Shown here: positions 53,726-63,203 of the stretch, one piece after another
Layout of the letters: each line of letters starts with the position of its first letter
Numbering within the stretch: position 1 is the stretch's first letter
DNA from: Mucilaginibacter cryoferens
GTDB taxonomy: Bacteria > Bacteroidota > Bacteroidia > Sphingobacteriales > Sphingobacteriaceae
Assembly: GCF_014205845.1 (NCBI RefSeq)
Contig: NZ_JACHCR010000016.1
Coordinates: 62,001-126,000 of the forward strand
Direction: 5' to 3'
Length of the DNA: 64,000 nt
Made by a program: the position numbers and the translations under genes
Notes under the pieces: generated by a model
Told to the model about the DNA's origin: nothing
The model's input: only the letters and a program-made list of their open reading frames with translations
Databases searched by the model: none

Positions 53726-54334
53726 TTATTTAGAATACAACTCGACGATTAGGTTTTCCTTGATGTTCTCAGGGATCTCATCGCGGTTAGGATAATTAAG
53801 GAATGTACCTGTTAATTCATTTGCATCCCAAGCTAACCAGCTGTATTTGTTGATTCTTCTTCCAGCCACTGATGTAGCAATAGCTTCAAGTGATTTTGAT
53901 TTCTCACGTACAGATATTACGTCACCAGCTTTTAATGCGTATGATGCGATGTTTACAACAGCACCGTTAACATTAATGTGTTTGTGGTTAACCAGTTGGC
54001 GAGCTCCTGAACGTGTAGGTGATATACCTAAACGATAAACAGCGTTATCTAAACGGGCTTCTAAAAATTTCAGCAGGTTTTCGCCTGTGATACCTTCTTT
54101 AGCCGAAGCACGGTGAAACAAGTTTTCGAACTGACGCTCTAATACACCGTAAGTGTATTTAACTTTTTGTTTCTCCATTAACTGGGTCGAATATTCTGAT
54201 TGTTTTCCACGACGTTTGGAAGCACCGTGCATTCCTGGCGGGTAGTTTTTACGTTCTAACGCTTTATCCGGACCGAAAATAGGCTCACGGAAACGACGGG
54301 CAATTTTGGACTTTGGTCCTGTATATCTGGCCAT
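53726..54334 (-). CDS. rpsD: 30S ribosomal protein S4
   Basis: The 202-residue product begins [21 protein letters not shown]. The S4 RNA-binding domain is clear ([35 protein letters not shown]). It has the zinc-free N-terminus. Normal length; it nucleates 16S rRNA assembly. Confidence 0.98.
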   Translation of the reverse strand: MARYTGPKSKIARRFREPIFGPDKALERKNYPPGMHGASKRRGKQSEYSTQLMEKQKVKYTYGVLERQFENLFHRASAKEGITGENLLKFLEARLDNAVYRLGISPTRSGARQLVNHKHINVNGAVVNIASYALKAGDVISVREKSKSLEAIATSVAGRRINKYSWLAWDANELTGTFLNYPNRDEIPENIKENLIVELYSK

Positions 54335-54399
54335 TTTTGTGTATTTTTAAAGTATCATACAGCCTTTCGCTGTAGAATCTTAGCTTTAAAATCTGTTAA

Positions 54400-54789
54400 T
54401 TAAACTCTTCTTCTTTTAGACGGACGGCAACCATTGTGTGGAAGCGGTGTAATATCTCTGATTGTGGTAACTTCGATACCTGCAGTTTGCAAAGTACGGA
54501 TAGCTGACTCACGACCGGCACCAGGGCCTTTTACAAACACTTCAACTTTACGTAAACCTAAGTCGTACGCAACTTTACCGCAATCGCCGGCAGCTTGACC
54601 TGCAGCATACGGAGTGTTTTTCTTAGAACCTTTAAAGCCCATTTTACCAGCAGATGACCATGAAATAGCCTGGCCGGTTTTGTTGGTAAGGGTGATGATA
54701 ATGTTGTTAAAAGTTGCATTGATGTGTGCTTCGCCAACAGGCTCTACAATTACAATGCGCTTTTTGGTAACTTTTTTACTTTTAGCCAT
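54400..54789 (-). CDS. rpsK: 30S ribosomal protein S11
   Basis: The 129-residue product contains [46 protein letters not shown] and the conserved end [16 protein letters not shown]. Normal length and position between rpsM and rpsD. Confidence 0.98.
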   Translation of the reverse strand: MAKSKKVTKKRIVIVEPVGEAHINATFNNIIITLTNKTGQAISWSSAGKMGFKGSKKNTPYAAGQAAGDCGKVAYDLGLRKVEVFVKGPGAGRESAIRTLQTAGIEVTTIRDITPLPHNGCRPSKRRRV

Positions 54790-54918
54790 TTTTTTAATTA
54801 TTGAATTAATGAATTACTGAGTTATAGAATAACCCGGACCCACTAATCGTGATTATAATTTTTTGTTCCTGGTAAGCTTAAAGTATATAACTACCCGCCG
54901 CTAACCAATCGTCATTTA

Positions 54919-55296
54919 CTACTTAGTAGCTTTCTTTTTGTTAGCAACTGTTTTACGTTTTCCTTTACGGGTACGTGAGTTGTTTTTAGTACGCTGACCA
55001 CGTAATGGTAAACCTTTACGGTGACGGGTACCACGGTAACAACCGATATCCATTAAACGTTTGATGTTCAATTGCACTTCTGAACGAAGTGAACCTTCTA
55101 CCTTAATCTGATCGTTAATGATCCCACGAATAGAGGCTAACTGATCATCACTCCAGTCTTGAACTTTAGTGTTAAAATCGATACCTGCCTCAGTCAAAAT
55201 CTTTTGAGCTGTTGAGCGGCCTATACCGAAGATGTACGTAAGTCCGATTTCTCCTCTTTTATTTTTTGGTAAATCAATACCTGATATCCTTGCCAT
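54919..55296 (-). CDS. rpsM: 30S ribosomal protein S13
   Basis: The 125-residue product has [34 protein letters not shown] and the conserved [27 protein letters not shown]. Normal length; basic tail rich in Lys. It starts the alpha-operon part of the cluster. Confidence 0.98.
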   Translation of the reverse strand: MARISGIDLPKNKRGEIGLTYIFGIGRSTAQKILTEAGIDFNTKVQDWSDDQLASIRGIINDQIKVEGSLRSEVQLNIKRLMDIGCYRGTRHRKGLPLRGQRTKNNSRTRKGKRKTVANKKKATK

Positions 55297-55385
55297 ATTT
55301 TATCTTAATTTATTGAGTTATCGAATTATTGAATTATCGAATCCTATTAATCAGCAATTCAATATTCTCCAATTCAAAATTGTTC
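55297..55385. repeat. AT-rich inverted repeats in the rpmJ-rpsM gap
   Basis: GAATTATTGAATTATCGAAT (55322-55341) is mirrored by the region AATTCAATATTCTCCAATTC near 55356-55375. The rpsM-rpsK gap (54790-54918) holds a similar ATTGAATTAATGAATTACTG block. Confidence 0.6.
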
Positions 55386-55502
55386 TTAGCCCTGGCGTTG
55401 TTTGTACTTAGGATTCTTTTTGTTAATAACGTAAAGTTTCCCGTTACGGCGAATGATTTTACAATCTGCGCTGCGTTTTTTAATGGATGCTCTAACTTTC
55501 AT
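55386..55502 (-). CDS. rpmJ: 50S ribosomal protein L36
   Basis: The 38-residue protein [20 protein letters not shown]... ends YKQRQG. Only one Cys (14) is present, so this is the zinc-free form of L36, as is usual in Bacteroidota. It lies 7 bases after infA. Confidence 0.96.
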   Translation of the reverse strand: MKVRASIKKRSADCKIIRRNGKLYVINKKNPKYKQRQG

Positions 55503-55509
55503 CTCGTGT

Positions 55510-55728
55510 TTATTTATATCTATAGGTTATTCTACCTTTACTTAAATCGTATGGGCTCATTTCTAATTTCACTCTGTCGCCAGGTAAAATTTTGATATAG
55601 TGCATACGCATCTTGCCGGAAATGTGCGCAATAATCTCGTGACCATTTTCAAGTTCAACCCTGAACATTGCATTTGACAATGCCTCCCTAATTGTACCGT
55701 CTTGCTCAATCGAAGATTGTTTAGCCAT
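55510..55728 (-). CDS. infA: translation initiation factor IF-1
   Basis: The 72-residue S1-like OB-fold protein begins [51 protein letters not shown]. Exact family length. It lies between map and rpmJ, the usual place. Confidence 0.98.
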   Translation of the reverse strand: MAKQSSIEQDGTIREALSNAMFRVELENGHEIIAHISGKMRMHYIKILPGDRVKLEMSPYDLSKGRITYRYK

Positions 55729-55791
55729 ATTTTGTTGATTATTACTTAATTATCCGCCCTAAAACCGGGATGCAAAATTAATAAAAATTAT

Positions 55792-56583
55792 TTAATTATT
55801 ATTCTTTTCTTTTAAAACATTATCAACAAATTCAAACGTTGATAAAATGTCTGGTTTACCTTTGCCTATTGCAACGGTATGCTCGTAATGCGCTGATGGT
55901 TTTTTATCCACTGTTGATACCGTCCAGCCATCATCCCAAAACTTAACACCGGCACGGCCGGCGTTTATCATGGGTTCGATAGCTATCACCATCCCCTCTT
56001 CAAGCTTAATACCGGCTCCACGTTTACCGTAGTTAGGTACTTCGGGCTTCTCATGCAGTTTAACACCAACACCGTGCCCTACAAGCTCTTTAACTACGCC
56101 AAAGCCATTCTTCTCCGCATGTTCCTGTATCGCGTAGCCTATATCACCTATACGCATGCCAACAACCGCTTTAGCAACACCCAGGTCTAAACACTCTTTG
56201 GTTACCCTCATGAGTTTTTTAACCATGTCACTTACTTCACCAATGGCAAAAGTATAAGCCGAGTCGCCAACAAAACCGTTTAGAATAGCTCCGCAATCAA
56301 CAGAAACCAAATCTCCTTCTACCAATACATGCTTTCCGGGGAAACCATGTACAACCTGGTCATTTAAAGATATGCAAAGGGAATAAGGGAAACCGCCGTA
56401 GTTTAAAAAGGCGGGGATACCGCCGTTATCGCGTATAAAGGTTTCTGCAAGTCTGTCGAGTTGAATAGTAGTAACACCAGGGCCTATTATTTTTGCAACC
56501 TCAGCGTGTGTTCTGGACACCAGCAGGGCGCTTTCCCTAATGAGCTCTATCTCCTCGGCAGACTTATAAATTATTTTTGACAT
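55792..56583 (-). CDS. map: type I methionine aminopeptidase
   Basis: The 263-residue product has metal ligands in VSVDCGAILNGFVGDSAYTFAIG, GHGVGVKLHEKPEVPNYG and VIAIEPMINAG; the base His lies in CISLNDQVVHGFPG. It removes the first Met from new proteins. Its start lies 6 bases after secY, so they are coupled. Confidence 0.97.
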   Translation of the reverse strand: MSKIIYKSAEEIELIRESALLVSRTHAEVAKIIGPGVTTIQLDRLAETFIRDNGGIPAFLNYGGFPYSLCISLNDQVVHGFPGKHVLVEGDLVSVDCGAILNGFVGDSAYTFAIGEVSDMVKKLMRVTKECLDLGVAKAVVGMRIGDIGYAIQEHAEKNGFGVVKELVGHGVGVKLHEKPEVPNYGKRGAGIKLEEGMVIAIEPMINAGRAGVKFWDDGWTVSTVDKKPSAHYEHTVAIGKGKPDILSTFEFVDNVLKEKNNN

Positions 56584-56589
56584 TACTAA

Positions 56590-57930
56590 TTAGATCACTG
56601 TCGGACTTGTTCCGGCAGCAGCAGGCATTGCTGTACGTCCTTTAATTCGTCCGGTTTTCATTAAACCATCGTAATGGCGCATCAACAGGTGGCTTTCTAT
56701 TTGTTGCAGTGTATCTAACACAACACCCACCAGGATGATCAACGATGTACCACCAAAAAATCTTGCGAATATTGGAGACACACCAACCAAACTGGCAATT
56801 GCAGGTATAATTGCTACAATAGCAAGGAAAATAGATCCTGGTAAGGTAATTCTCGATATCACCGCGTCAATATAATCGGCAGTTGATTTACCTGGTTTAA
56901 CGCCGGGGATAAAGCCGCCATTCTTCTTCATATCATCAGCCATTTGGTTAGGGTTAACCGTAATAGCAGTGTAGAAGTAAGTAAACAAGATGATCAGAAT
57001 ACCAAACAGCGTATTATGCTGCCATGAATTATAATTTGATAACGCAATTAAAATACCGTTTGATGATATGCTTGGCATAAACTGTTGTACAGTTTGAGGT
57101 ATAAACATTAATGCCTGGGCAAAAATGATTGGCATAACACCGGCAGCATTAACCTTTAAAGGTATATACTGACGTACGCCGCCATATTGTTTATTACCTA
57201 CTATGCGTTTAGCATATTGTACCGCAATTTTACGTGTACCCTGTACAATCATGATAGTGAACATTACCACACCAATAAGACCCACGATTTCAACAATAAA
57301 AGATACTAAACCTCCTGCACCACTGGTACGGGAGTTAAACTCTGTTAAAAACGCACCTGGCAACTGGGCAATAATACCAACCATAATGATAAGTGATATA
57401 CCATTACCAATACCTTTGTCTGTAATTTTTTCGCCCAGCCACATTACAAATAATGTACCTGCGGTTAAAACAAACATGTTAAGTATGGTAAAAAATGGGT
57501 TGCTTATCAGCATTGCTTCCGGAGAGATCTGCGATTTAAGGTAACCTATAGCCTGCAGAGCAGTGATACCTATGGTTAGGTAACGTGTCCACTGGTTAAG
57601 TTTGTTACGGCCGCTTTCGCCCTCTTTTTGCAATTTGGTAAAGTATGGAACTGCGATACCTAATAATTGCACCACAATTGAAGCCGAGATATAAGGCATT
57701 ACACCCAATGCAAAAATAGAGGAACGCGAAAACGATCCTCCTGCAAACATATTCAGCAATCCTACTAATCCTTCTGCTTTTTGGTTAGCTACTGACGCAG
57801 GATTAACCCCCGGTAGTACCACAAAGGAACCTACGCGATATATTAAAAGAAATAAGAGTGTGTTTAAAATACGCACTCTCAGATCTTCGATTTTCCAGAT
57901 ATTGGATAATGTGGTGAAAAATTTCTTCAT
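56590..57930 (-). CDS. secY: preprotein translocase subunit SecY
   Basis: The 446-residue product has about ten membrane helices, with the plug and pore segments LPGVNPASVANQKAEGLVGLLNMFAGGSFSRSSIFALGVMPYISASIVVQLLG, and the cytoplasmic loop GTRKIAVQYAKRIVG. It is the central channel of the Sec system. It follows rplO by 7 bases as in the classic spc operon. Confidence 0.98.
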   Translation of the reverse strand: MKKFFTTLSNIWKIEDLRVRILNTLLFLLIYRVGSFVVLPGVNPASVANQKAEGLVGLLNMFAGGSFSRSSIFALGVMPYISASIVVQLLGIAVPYFTKLQKEGESGRNKLNQWTRYLTIGITALQAIGYLKSQISPEAMLISNPFFTILNMFVLTAGTLFVMWLGEKITDKGIGNGISLIIMVGIIAQLPGAFLTEFNSRTSGAGGLVSFIVEIVGLIGVVMFTIMIVQGTRKIAVQYAKRIVGNKQYGGVRQYIPLKVNAAGVMPIIFAQALMFIPQTVQQFMPSISSNGILIALSNYNSWQHNTLFGILIILFTYFYTAITVNPNQMADDMKKNGGFIPGVKPGKSTADYIDAVISRITLPGSIFLAIVAIIPAIASLVGVSPIFARFFGGTSLIILVGVVLDTLQQIESHLLMRHYDGLMKTGRIKGRTAMPAAAGTSPTVI

Positions 57931-57937
57931 CCTAAAA

Positions 57938-58384
57938 TTATAGCTTAACTATGGTACCACCAGCTGCTTCAATAGCTTTTTGAGCCGTAGCAGTAAATGC
58001 ATGTGCCTTAACTTCTAATTTGGCAGTTAATTCGCCACGACCAAGGATTTTAACCAGATCGTTACGAGACACCAAACCGTGCAATTTCAAAGTATCAAAA
58101 TCGACAACATCAAGTGTGTATTTTGTTACTAATTCTTGCAATACATCAAGGTTTACACCTGTGTATTCAATACGGTTAGGATTTTTAAAACCAACCTTAG
58201 GCACACGGCGCTGCAAAGGCATCTGACCGCCTTCAAAACCAACCTTAGTGCTTGTACCTGAACGTGAACCGGCACCTTTATGGCCCCGGGTTGACGTACC
58301 GCCACGGCCAGAACCTGTACCACGGCCAATTCTTTTTCTATTTTTAGTAGAACCTTCTGCAGGTTTTAAATTACTTAAATTCAT
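57938..58384 (-). CDS. rplO: 50S ribosomal protein L15
   Basis: The 148-residue product has the Gly/Arg-rich N-terminus RKRIGRGTGSGRGGTSTRGHKGAGSRSG and GFEGGQMPLQRRVPKVGF. Normal length and place. Confidence 0.97.
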   Translation of the reverse strand: MNLSNLKPAEGSTKNRKRIGRGTGSGRGGTSTRGHKGAGSRSGTSTKVGFEGGQMPLQRRVPKVGFKNPNRIEYTGVNLDVLQELVTKYTLDVVDFDTLKLHGLVSRNDLVKILGRGELTAKLEVKAHAFTATAQKAIEAAGGTIVKL

Positions 58385-58388
58385 GATA

Positions 58389-58568
58389 TTAAATATTTTC
58401 TACCGCTACCAGGTGGTTAACTTTTCTAACCATACCAATTATAGCTGCAGTTGCCTCAACTTCCACACTGTGGTTAATTTTACGCAAGCCTAATGCTTCG
58501 ACAGTCCTTTTTTGGCGCTCACTTCTGTCGATCACGCTCTTAATCTGAGTTATTTTGATTTTGGCCAT
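58389..58568 (-). CDS. rpmD: 50S ribosomal protein L30
   Basis: The 59-residue protein begins MAKIKITQIKSVIDRSERQKRT and ends NHLVAVENI. It contains the L30 motif LGLRKINHSVEVEATAAIIGMVRKVNHLV. The gap on either side is 4-5 bases. Confidence 0.96.
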   Translation of the reverse strand: MAKIKITQIKSVIDRSERQKRTVEALGLRKINHSVEVEATAAIIGMVRKVNHLVAVENI

Positions 58569-58573
58569 GACGA

Positions 58574-59092
58574 TTATCCGTTAAATACTTTACCTAAACT
58601 AATGCCACGTTGCTGTGCTACTGTATGTGCATCACGTAATTGTGATAACGCAGATACGGTTGCTTTAACCACGTTGTGCGGATTTGATGAACCTTTTGAT
58701 TTTGCTAACACGTTGTGGATACCTGCAGACTCTAACACTGCACGCATTGCACCACCTGCGATAACACCGGTACCATTTGCTGCTGGTTTCAAGAAAACGA
58801 AACCGCCGCTAAATTTACCAATTTGCTCGTGAGGGATAGTGTTGTTGATAATAGGAACTTTAACTAAGTTCTTTTTAGCATCATCAATACCTTTTGCAAT
58901 TGCTTCAGTAACCTCTTTTGCTTTACCTAATCCGTAACCTACAACACCGTTCTCATCGCCTACAACCACAATGGCTGAAAAGCTGAAAGTACGACCACCT
59001 TTGGTTACTTTGGCAACACGTTGTATGCTTACCAAGCGGTCTTTTAATTCGATCTCGCTTGTTTTTACTCTTTTTATGTTGATTGTTGACAT
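58574..59092 (-). CDS. rpsE: 30S ribosomal protein S5
   Basis: The 172-residue product has [41 protein letters not shown] and the [39 protein letters not shown] domain. Normal length. Confidence 0.98.
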   Translation of the reverse strand: MSTINIKRVKTSEIELKDRLVSIQRVAKVTKGGRTFSFSAIVVVGDENGVVGYGLGKAKEVTEAIAKGIDDAKKNLVKVPIINNTIPHEQIGKFSGGFVFLKPAANGTGVIAGGAMRAVLESAGIHNVLAKSKGSSNPHNVVKATVSALSQLRDAHTVAQQRGISLGKVFNG

Positions 59093-59104
59093 TTCTCTGT
59101 TCGA

Positions 59105-59455
59105 TTAAAAGTTTAAACCACCTTCACGTGCACCTTCGGCCAGTGACTTAACACGACCATGGTACAAATAACCGTTTCTGTCGAAAACCACATCTTTGAT
59201 ACCTGCTGCGATAGCTTTTTGAGCTACCAGTTTGCCTACGGCTACTGATTGATCAGATTTTGTGCCATCAGCTGCAAAGTCTTTTGATAAAGATGATGCT
59301 GATACGATAGTTTTACCGGTTAAATCGTCAATGATCTGCGCGTAAATACCTTTATTGCTCCTAAATACTGACAGGCGAGGACGCTCTGTTGATCCTGAAA
59401 GGCGTTTTCTAATACCTTTTTTAATCCTGTCTCTTCTTGATAATTTAGCTCCCAT
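59105..59455 (-). CDS. rplR: 50S ribosomal protein L18
   Basis: The 116-residue product has [43 protein letters not shown] and the end [26 protein letters not shown]. It binds 5S rRNA. Confidence 0.97.
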   Translation of the reverse strand: MGAKLSRRDRIKKGIRKRLSGSTERPRLSVFRSNKGIYAQIIDDLTGKTIVSASSLSKDFAADGTKSDQSVAVGKLVAQKAIAAGIKDVVFDRNGYLYHGRVKSLAEGAREGGLNF

Positions 59456-59460
59456 GACGA

Positions 59461-60018
59461 TTATTTTTTAGATGCTGATTTACCTGCTTTTCTTCTCAAT
59501 ATCTCGCCTACAAACTTAATACCTTTACCTTTGTAAGGCTCTGGAGTACGTAATGAGCGTATTTTTGCAGCTACCTGGCCAATTAACTGTTTGTCAATTG
59601 ATTCAAGTATGATAGTTGGGTTTTTACCCTTATCAGCAGTGGTTGTAACTTTAATTTCTGTTGGCAATTCAAATACATAGTGGTGAGAGTAACCCAACAC
59701 TAAATCTAATGTATTACCGGTATTGGTAGCACGGTAACCTACACCAACTAATTCTTGCTGTATTTTGTAACCATCTGTTACACCTGTTACCATGTTATTT
59801 AAAAGCGAACGGTATAAACCGTGTAATGCTTTGTGACGTTTCTGATCAGACGGGCGTTGAACCAGTAACTGACCATCTTCCTGTGCAATGGTGATATCGC
59901 TATCAACCGCTTGCTGCAACTCACCTTTAGGGCCTTTTACAGTAACAACATTCTCTGCTGATACGGTAATAGTAACTCCTGCTGGTATTGCTATCGGTGC
60001 TTTTCCTACTCTTGACAT
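59461..60018 (-). CDS. rplF: 50S ribosomal protein L6
   Basis: The 185-residue product begins [34 protein letters not shown] and has [16 protein letters not shown] and [29 protein letters not shown]. Normal length. Confidence 0.98.
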   Translation of the reverse strand: MSRVGKAPIAIPAGVTITVSAENVVTVKGPKGELQQAVDSDITIAQEDGQLLVQRPSDQKRHKALHGLYRSLLNNMVTGVTDGYKIQQELVGVGYRATNTGNTLDLVLGYSHHYVFELPTEIKVTTTADKGKNPTIILESIDKQLIGQVAAKIRSLRTPEPYKGKGIKFVGEILRRKAGKSASKK

Positions 60019-60034
60019 TGCTTAATTTCTCCTA

Positions 60035-60433
60035 TTAATAAACGTAGCATAAAACTTCGCCACCAACATTTAACTGACGGGCTTCTTTATCAGACATTAC
60101 GCCTTTAGAAGTTGACAGGATGGCGATACCTAAACCATTTAATACTCTTGGCATTTTTTCCATGCCTGCGTATTTCCTCAAACCTGGTTTACTGATGCGC
60201 GTAATGCTACGGATAGCAGAAATTTTAGTTATTGGGTGGTATTTTAAAGCCACTTTAATAGTGCCTTGTACTGTACCATCTTCAAACTTGTAATTGGCAA
60301 TGTAACCTTTGTCGAAAAGCACCTTAGTGATTTCCTTTTTCAGATTTGATGCAGGAATTTCAACAACCCTATGGTTGGCTTTAATAGCATTCCTTACTCT
60401 TGTAAGATAATCTGCGATTGGATCTGTATTCAT
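60035..60433 (-). CDS. rpsH: 30S ribosomal protein S8
   Basis: The 132-residue product begins MNTDPIADYLTRVRNAIKANHRVVEIPASNLKKEI and ends STSKGVMSDKEARQLNVGGEVLCYVY, the rRNA-binding S8 end. Normal length. Confidence 0.98.
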   Translation of the reverse strand: MNTDPIADYLTRVRNAIKANHRVVEIPASNLKKEITKVLFDKGYIANYKFEDGTVQGTIKVALKYHPITKISAIRSITRISKPGLRKYAGMEKMPRVLNGLGIAILSTSKGVMSDKEARQLNVGGEVLCYVY

Positions 60434-60623
60434 TTTATTGGGTTATGATAGTGGTTTCCTCCCCGTAACATCCGGGCCGACCTTCCATCGGTTAATTCTT
60501 TTTTTGTATCTCGGATTTGGAATGTTCGATTTCGGATTTATCCCCTCAAACTACAATTTCCGATTTAACACAAAATATCAAATTCCGAAATGAAATTCCG
60601 AAATCCGATATTTTATTTTTTGC
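60434..60623. repeat. inverted repeat in the rpsN-rpsH gap
   Basis: TCTCGGATTTGGAATGTTCG (from 60509) with CGATTTCGGATTTA is mirrored by AAATTCCGAAATGAAATTCC and GAAATCCGATA at 60590-60611. The gap is 190 bases, unusual for this operon. Confidence 0.75.
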
Positions 60624-60893
60624 TTACCAGCTTGCTTTCTTTACTCCCGGGATCTTGCCATCAAGAGCCATTTCACGGAATGTAACGCGTGAAATACCAA
60701 ACTGACGCATGTAACCACGTGGGCGACCGGTTAATTTACAACGGTTGTGTAATTTTACCGGAGATGATGCTTTAGGTAATTTATCTAAACCAACGTAATC
60801 GCCGGCTTCTTTAAGGGCTGCTCTTTTCTCTGCGTATTTAGCAACCAATTTAGCGCGCTTTACTTCACGAGCTTTTACACCTTCTTTAGCCAT
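60624..60893 (-). CDS. rpsN: 30S ribosomal protein S14 (zinc-free type)
   Basis: From ATG 60893 the product has 89 residues: [31 protein letters not shown], then [40 protein letters not shown]. Only one Cys, so the long zinc-free form. The ATG overlaps the rplE stop by 8 bases (ATGGCTAA). Confidence 0.97.
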   Translation of the reverse strand: MAKEGVKAREVKRAKLVAKYAEKRAALKEAGDYVGLDKLPKASSPVKLHNRCKLTGRPRGYMRQFGISRVTFREMALDGKIPGVKKASW

Positions 60894-61449
60894 TGCTATT
60901 TTGATTTTTAAATGGTAATCCAAATTGTTTCAACAACTCCAATGCTTCAACATCGTTTGTTGCGGAGGTTACAAAGGTAATATCCATACCTTGGATTTTA
61001 TTGATTTTGTCAATATTTATCTCAGGGAATATAATTTGCTCTGTAATACCTAAAGTATAGTTACCTCTTCCGTCAAAACCTTTATCGTTGATGCCTTTAA
61101 AATCACGGATACGTGGCAGGGCAACTGCGATTAAACGATCTAAAAACTCGTACATTGTGTTGTCACGCAAGGTAACACGTACGCCTACCGGCATATTTTT
61201 ACGCAATTTAAAGTTAGAGATATCTTTTTTAGATTTTGAAGATACTGCTTGCTGGCCAGTGATGGTTGTAAGCTCGGTGATTGTGTTCTCGATAAGTTTT
61301 TTATCGGTAGTAGCACCGCCAACACCCTGGTTAATGGCAATTTTCTCCAATTTAGGAACTTGCATTACGCTTTTGTACTGAAATTTATCTTTCAGCGCGG
61401 TGCGAATTTCGTCCTTGTATTTTGTTTTTAATCTCGGTATGTAAGTCAT
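60886..61449 (-). CDS. rplE: 50S ribosomal protein L5
   Basis: The 187-residue product has [43 protein letters not shown] and [31 protein letters not shown]. It binds 5S rRNA. The start shares one base with the rplX stop (TAATG). Confidence 0.98.
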   Translation of the reverse strand: MTYIPRLKTKYKDEIRTALKDKFQYKSVMQVPKLEKIAINQGVGGATTDKKLIENTITELTTITGQQAVSSKSKKDISNFKLRKNMPVGVRVTLRDNTMYEFLDRLIAVALPRIRDFKGINDKGFDGRGNYTLGITEQIIFPEINIDKINKIQGMDITFVTSATNDVEALELLKQFGLPFKNQNSNG

Positions 61450-61793
61450 TACTTAATTTCCTCCCCTGATTTTTTTGCTACCCTTACTAATTTGCCGGCA
61501 TCGTTCAATTTACGGCCAACACGGGTTGTATTACCTGTTTTAGGATCAACCAGCATTAGGTTTGAAATATGTATAGCAGCTTCTTGTTTAACAATTCCGC
61601 CGTTAGGATTAGCAGCATTAGGTTTAGTATGTTTTGATACCATATTGGCACCTTCAACAATAGCTCTGCCTTTGTCAACTAATACTTCAACAATTTTGCC
61701 TTGTGTTCCTTTTGAATCACCGGCCATAACCTTTACTAAATCACCTTTACGGATCTTTAATTTGGTTGGTTGTACGTGTTTTTTCTTTTCCAT
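61449..61793 (-). CDS. rplX: 50S ribosomal protein L24
   Basis: The 114-residue product has the KOW motif [26 protein letters not shown] and [29 protein letters not shown]. Normal length. Confidence 0.97.
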   Translation of the reverse strand: MEKKKHVQPTKLKIRKGDLVKVMAGDSKGTQGKIVEVLVDKGRAIVEGANMVSKHTKPNAANPNGGIVKQEAAIHISNLMLVDPKTGNTTRVGRKLNDAGKLVRVAKKSGEEIK

Positions 61794-61795
61794 GA

Positions 61796-62164
61796 TTACA
61801 ATACCTCTGGTGCTAATGATACAATTTTCATAAATTGTTTCTCACGCAGTTCTCTTGCAACCGGGCCAAAGATACGTGTGCCTCTTGGCTCATCCTGGTT
61901 ATTTAACAAAACAGCTGCGTTATCGTCGAAACGGATGTATGAACCATCTTTTCTGCGGATTTCTTTTTTGGTGCGTACTACTACGGCTTTTGATACAGTA
62001 CCTTTTTTAACGTTACCTGAAGGTAAAGCGCTTTTTACGGTTACTACTATCTTATCGCCGATAGATGCATACCTTTTACCGGTACCACCTAACACACGGA
62101 TCACTAAAACTTCTTTAGCGCCACTGTTATCGGCTACGTTTAATCTTGATTCCTGTTGTACCAT
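61796..62164 (-). CDS. rplN: 50S ribosomal protein L14
   Basis: The 122-residue product has [44 protein letters not shown] and the end [23 protein letters not shown]. Exact family length. Confidence 0.98.
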   Translation of the reverse strand: MVQQESRLNVADNSGAKEVLVIRVLGGTGKRYASIGDKIVVTVKSALPSGNVKKGTVSKAVVVRTKKEIRRKDGSYIRFDDNAAVLLNNQDEPRGTRIFGPVARELREKQFMKIVSLAPEVL

Positions 62165-62165
62165 C

Positions 62166-62420
62166 TTATTTAGCCCTTTCTAAAATTTGAACTAATCTCC
62201 AGTTTTTGCTCTTGCTAAGCGGGCGGGTTTCCATAATCAATACGGTATCGCCAATTCCACAAGTGTTGGTCTCATCATGAGCCATAAATTTTGTGGTTTT
62301 TTTCACGAATTTACCGTAGATAGGGTGTTTTACTTTACGCTCAACAGCCACTACAATAGATTTCTCCATCTTATTGCTAACCACCAGGCCGGTACGTGTT
62401 TTTCTTAAATTTCTTTCCAT
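62166..62420 (-). CDS. rpsQ: 30S ribosomal protein S17
   Basis: The 84-residue product has [48 protein letters not shown] and [21 protein letters not shown]. Its stop is 1 base before the rplN ATG. Confidence 0.97.
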   Translation of the reverse strand: MERNLRKTRTGLVVSNKMEKSIVVAVERKVKHPIYGKFVKKTTKFMAHDETNTCGIGDTVLIMETRPLSKSKNWRLVQILERAK

Positions 62421-62440
62421 TTTTCTGAATGCTTAAAAAA

Positions 62441-62650
62441 TTAATTCTTTTCAGAAGCCGACGCCGCTTTGCGTTTTGTTAATTCAGTATTTAACTGAGC
62501 AATTCCCTTGCGTACCTTTGTTATACGGGTTGGATTCTCAATAGCCGACACTGCGTGCGCAAATTTCAATTTGGTTAGGGTTGACCTCTCCTCGCTTAGT
62601 TTTGCATTCAATTCTTCGGTTGATAGCTCCAAAATTTCTGAGTTTTTCAT
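62441..62650 (-). CDS. rpmC: 50S ribosomal protein L29
   Basis: The 69-residue helical hairpin contains EILELSTEELNAKLSEERSTLTKLKFAHAVSAIENPTRITKVRKGIAQLNTEL. Normal length and place. Confidence 0.96.
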   Translation of the reverse strand: MKNSEILELSTEELNAKLSEERSTLTKLKFAHAVSAIENPTRITKVRKGIAQLNTELTKRKAASASEKN

Positions 62651-62731
62651 TTTCTTATTATTGTTTTGAGTTTTTAGTTCTAAGCCTACTATACCAAACT
62701 GATAACCGCAAACTCAAAACCGCTGACTTAT

Positions 62732-63154
62732 TTATGCTTCTACGTAATCCCTACGTACTATAAATCTTGTTTGTACAGGAAGCTTGGCAGCTGCAAGGCG
62801 TAAAGCCTCTTTAGCAATTTCCAAGGACACTCCTTCGGCTTCAAAGATGATCCGTCCGGGGCGTACTACCGCTACCCAATACTCTGGAGCACCTTTACCT
62901 TTACCCATACGTACCTCTGCTGGTTTTTTGGTTACAGGCTTGTCAGGAAAAATCCTGATCCACACCTGGCCTTCACGTTTCATAAAACGTGTCACAGCGA
63001 TACGTGCAGCCTCGATCTGGCGGCTGGTAATCCATGCCGCTTCGAGTGATTTTACACCGAAAGATCCGAATGAAAGTTCAGCACCACGAGTGGCTAAACC
63101 TTTCATCCTGCCTTTTTGCATCTTTCTGAACTTCGTTCTTTTTGGCTGTAGCAT
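62732..63154 (-). CDS. rplP: 50S ribosomal protein L16
   Basis: The 140-residue product begins [24 protein letters not shown] and has [28 protein letters not shown]. Normal length; it contacts the tRNA acceptor region of the 50S subunit. Confidence 0.98.
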   Translation of the reverse strand: MLQPKRTKFRKMQKGRMKGLATRGAELSFGSFGVKSLEAAWITSRQIEAARIAVTRFMKREGQVWIRIFPDKPVTKKPAEVRMGKGKGAPEYWVAVVRPGRIIFEAEGVSLEIAKEALRLAAAKLPVQTRFIVRRDYVEA

Positions 63155-63203
63155 TTTCTTAAGCTTTTATATCGTTACGATATCTGTCTTCTACTTGTAA
63201 TTA

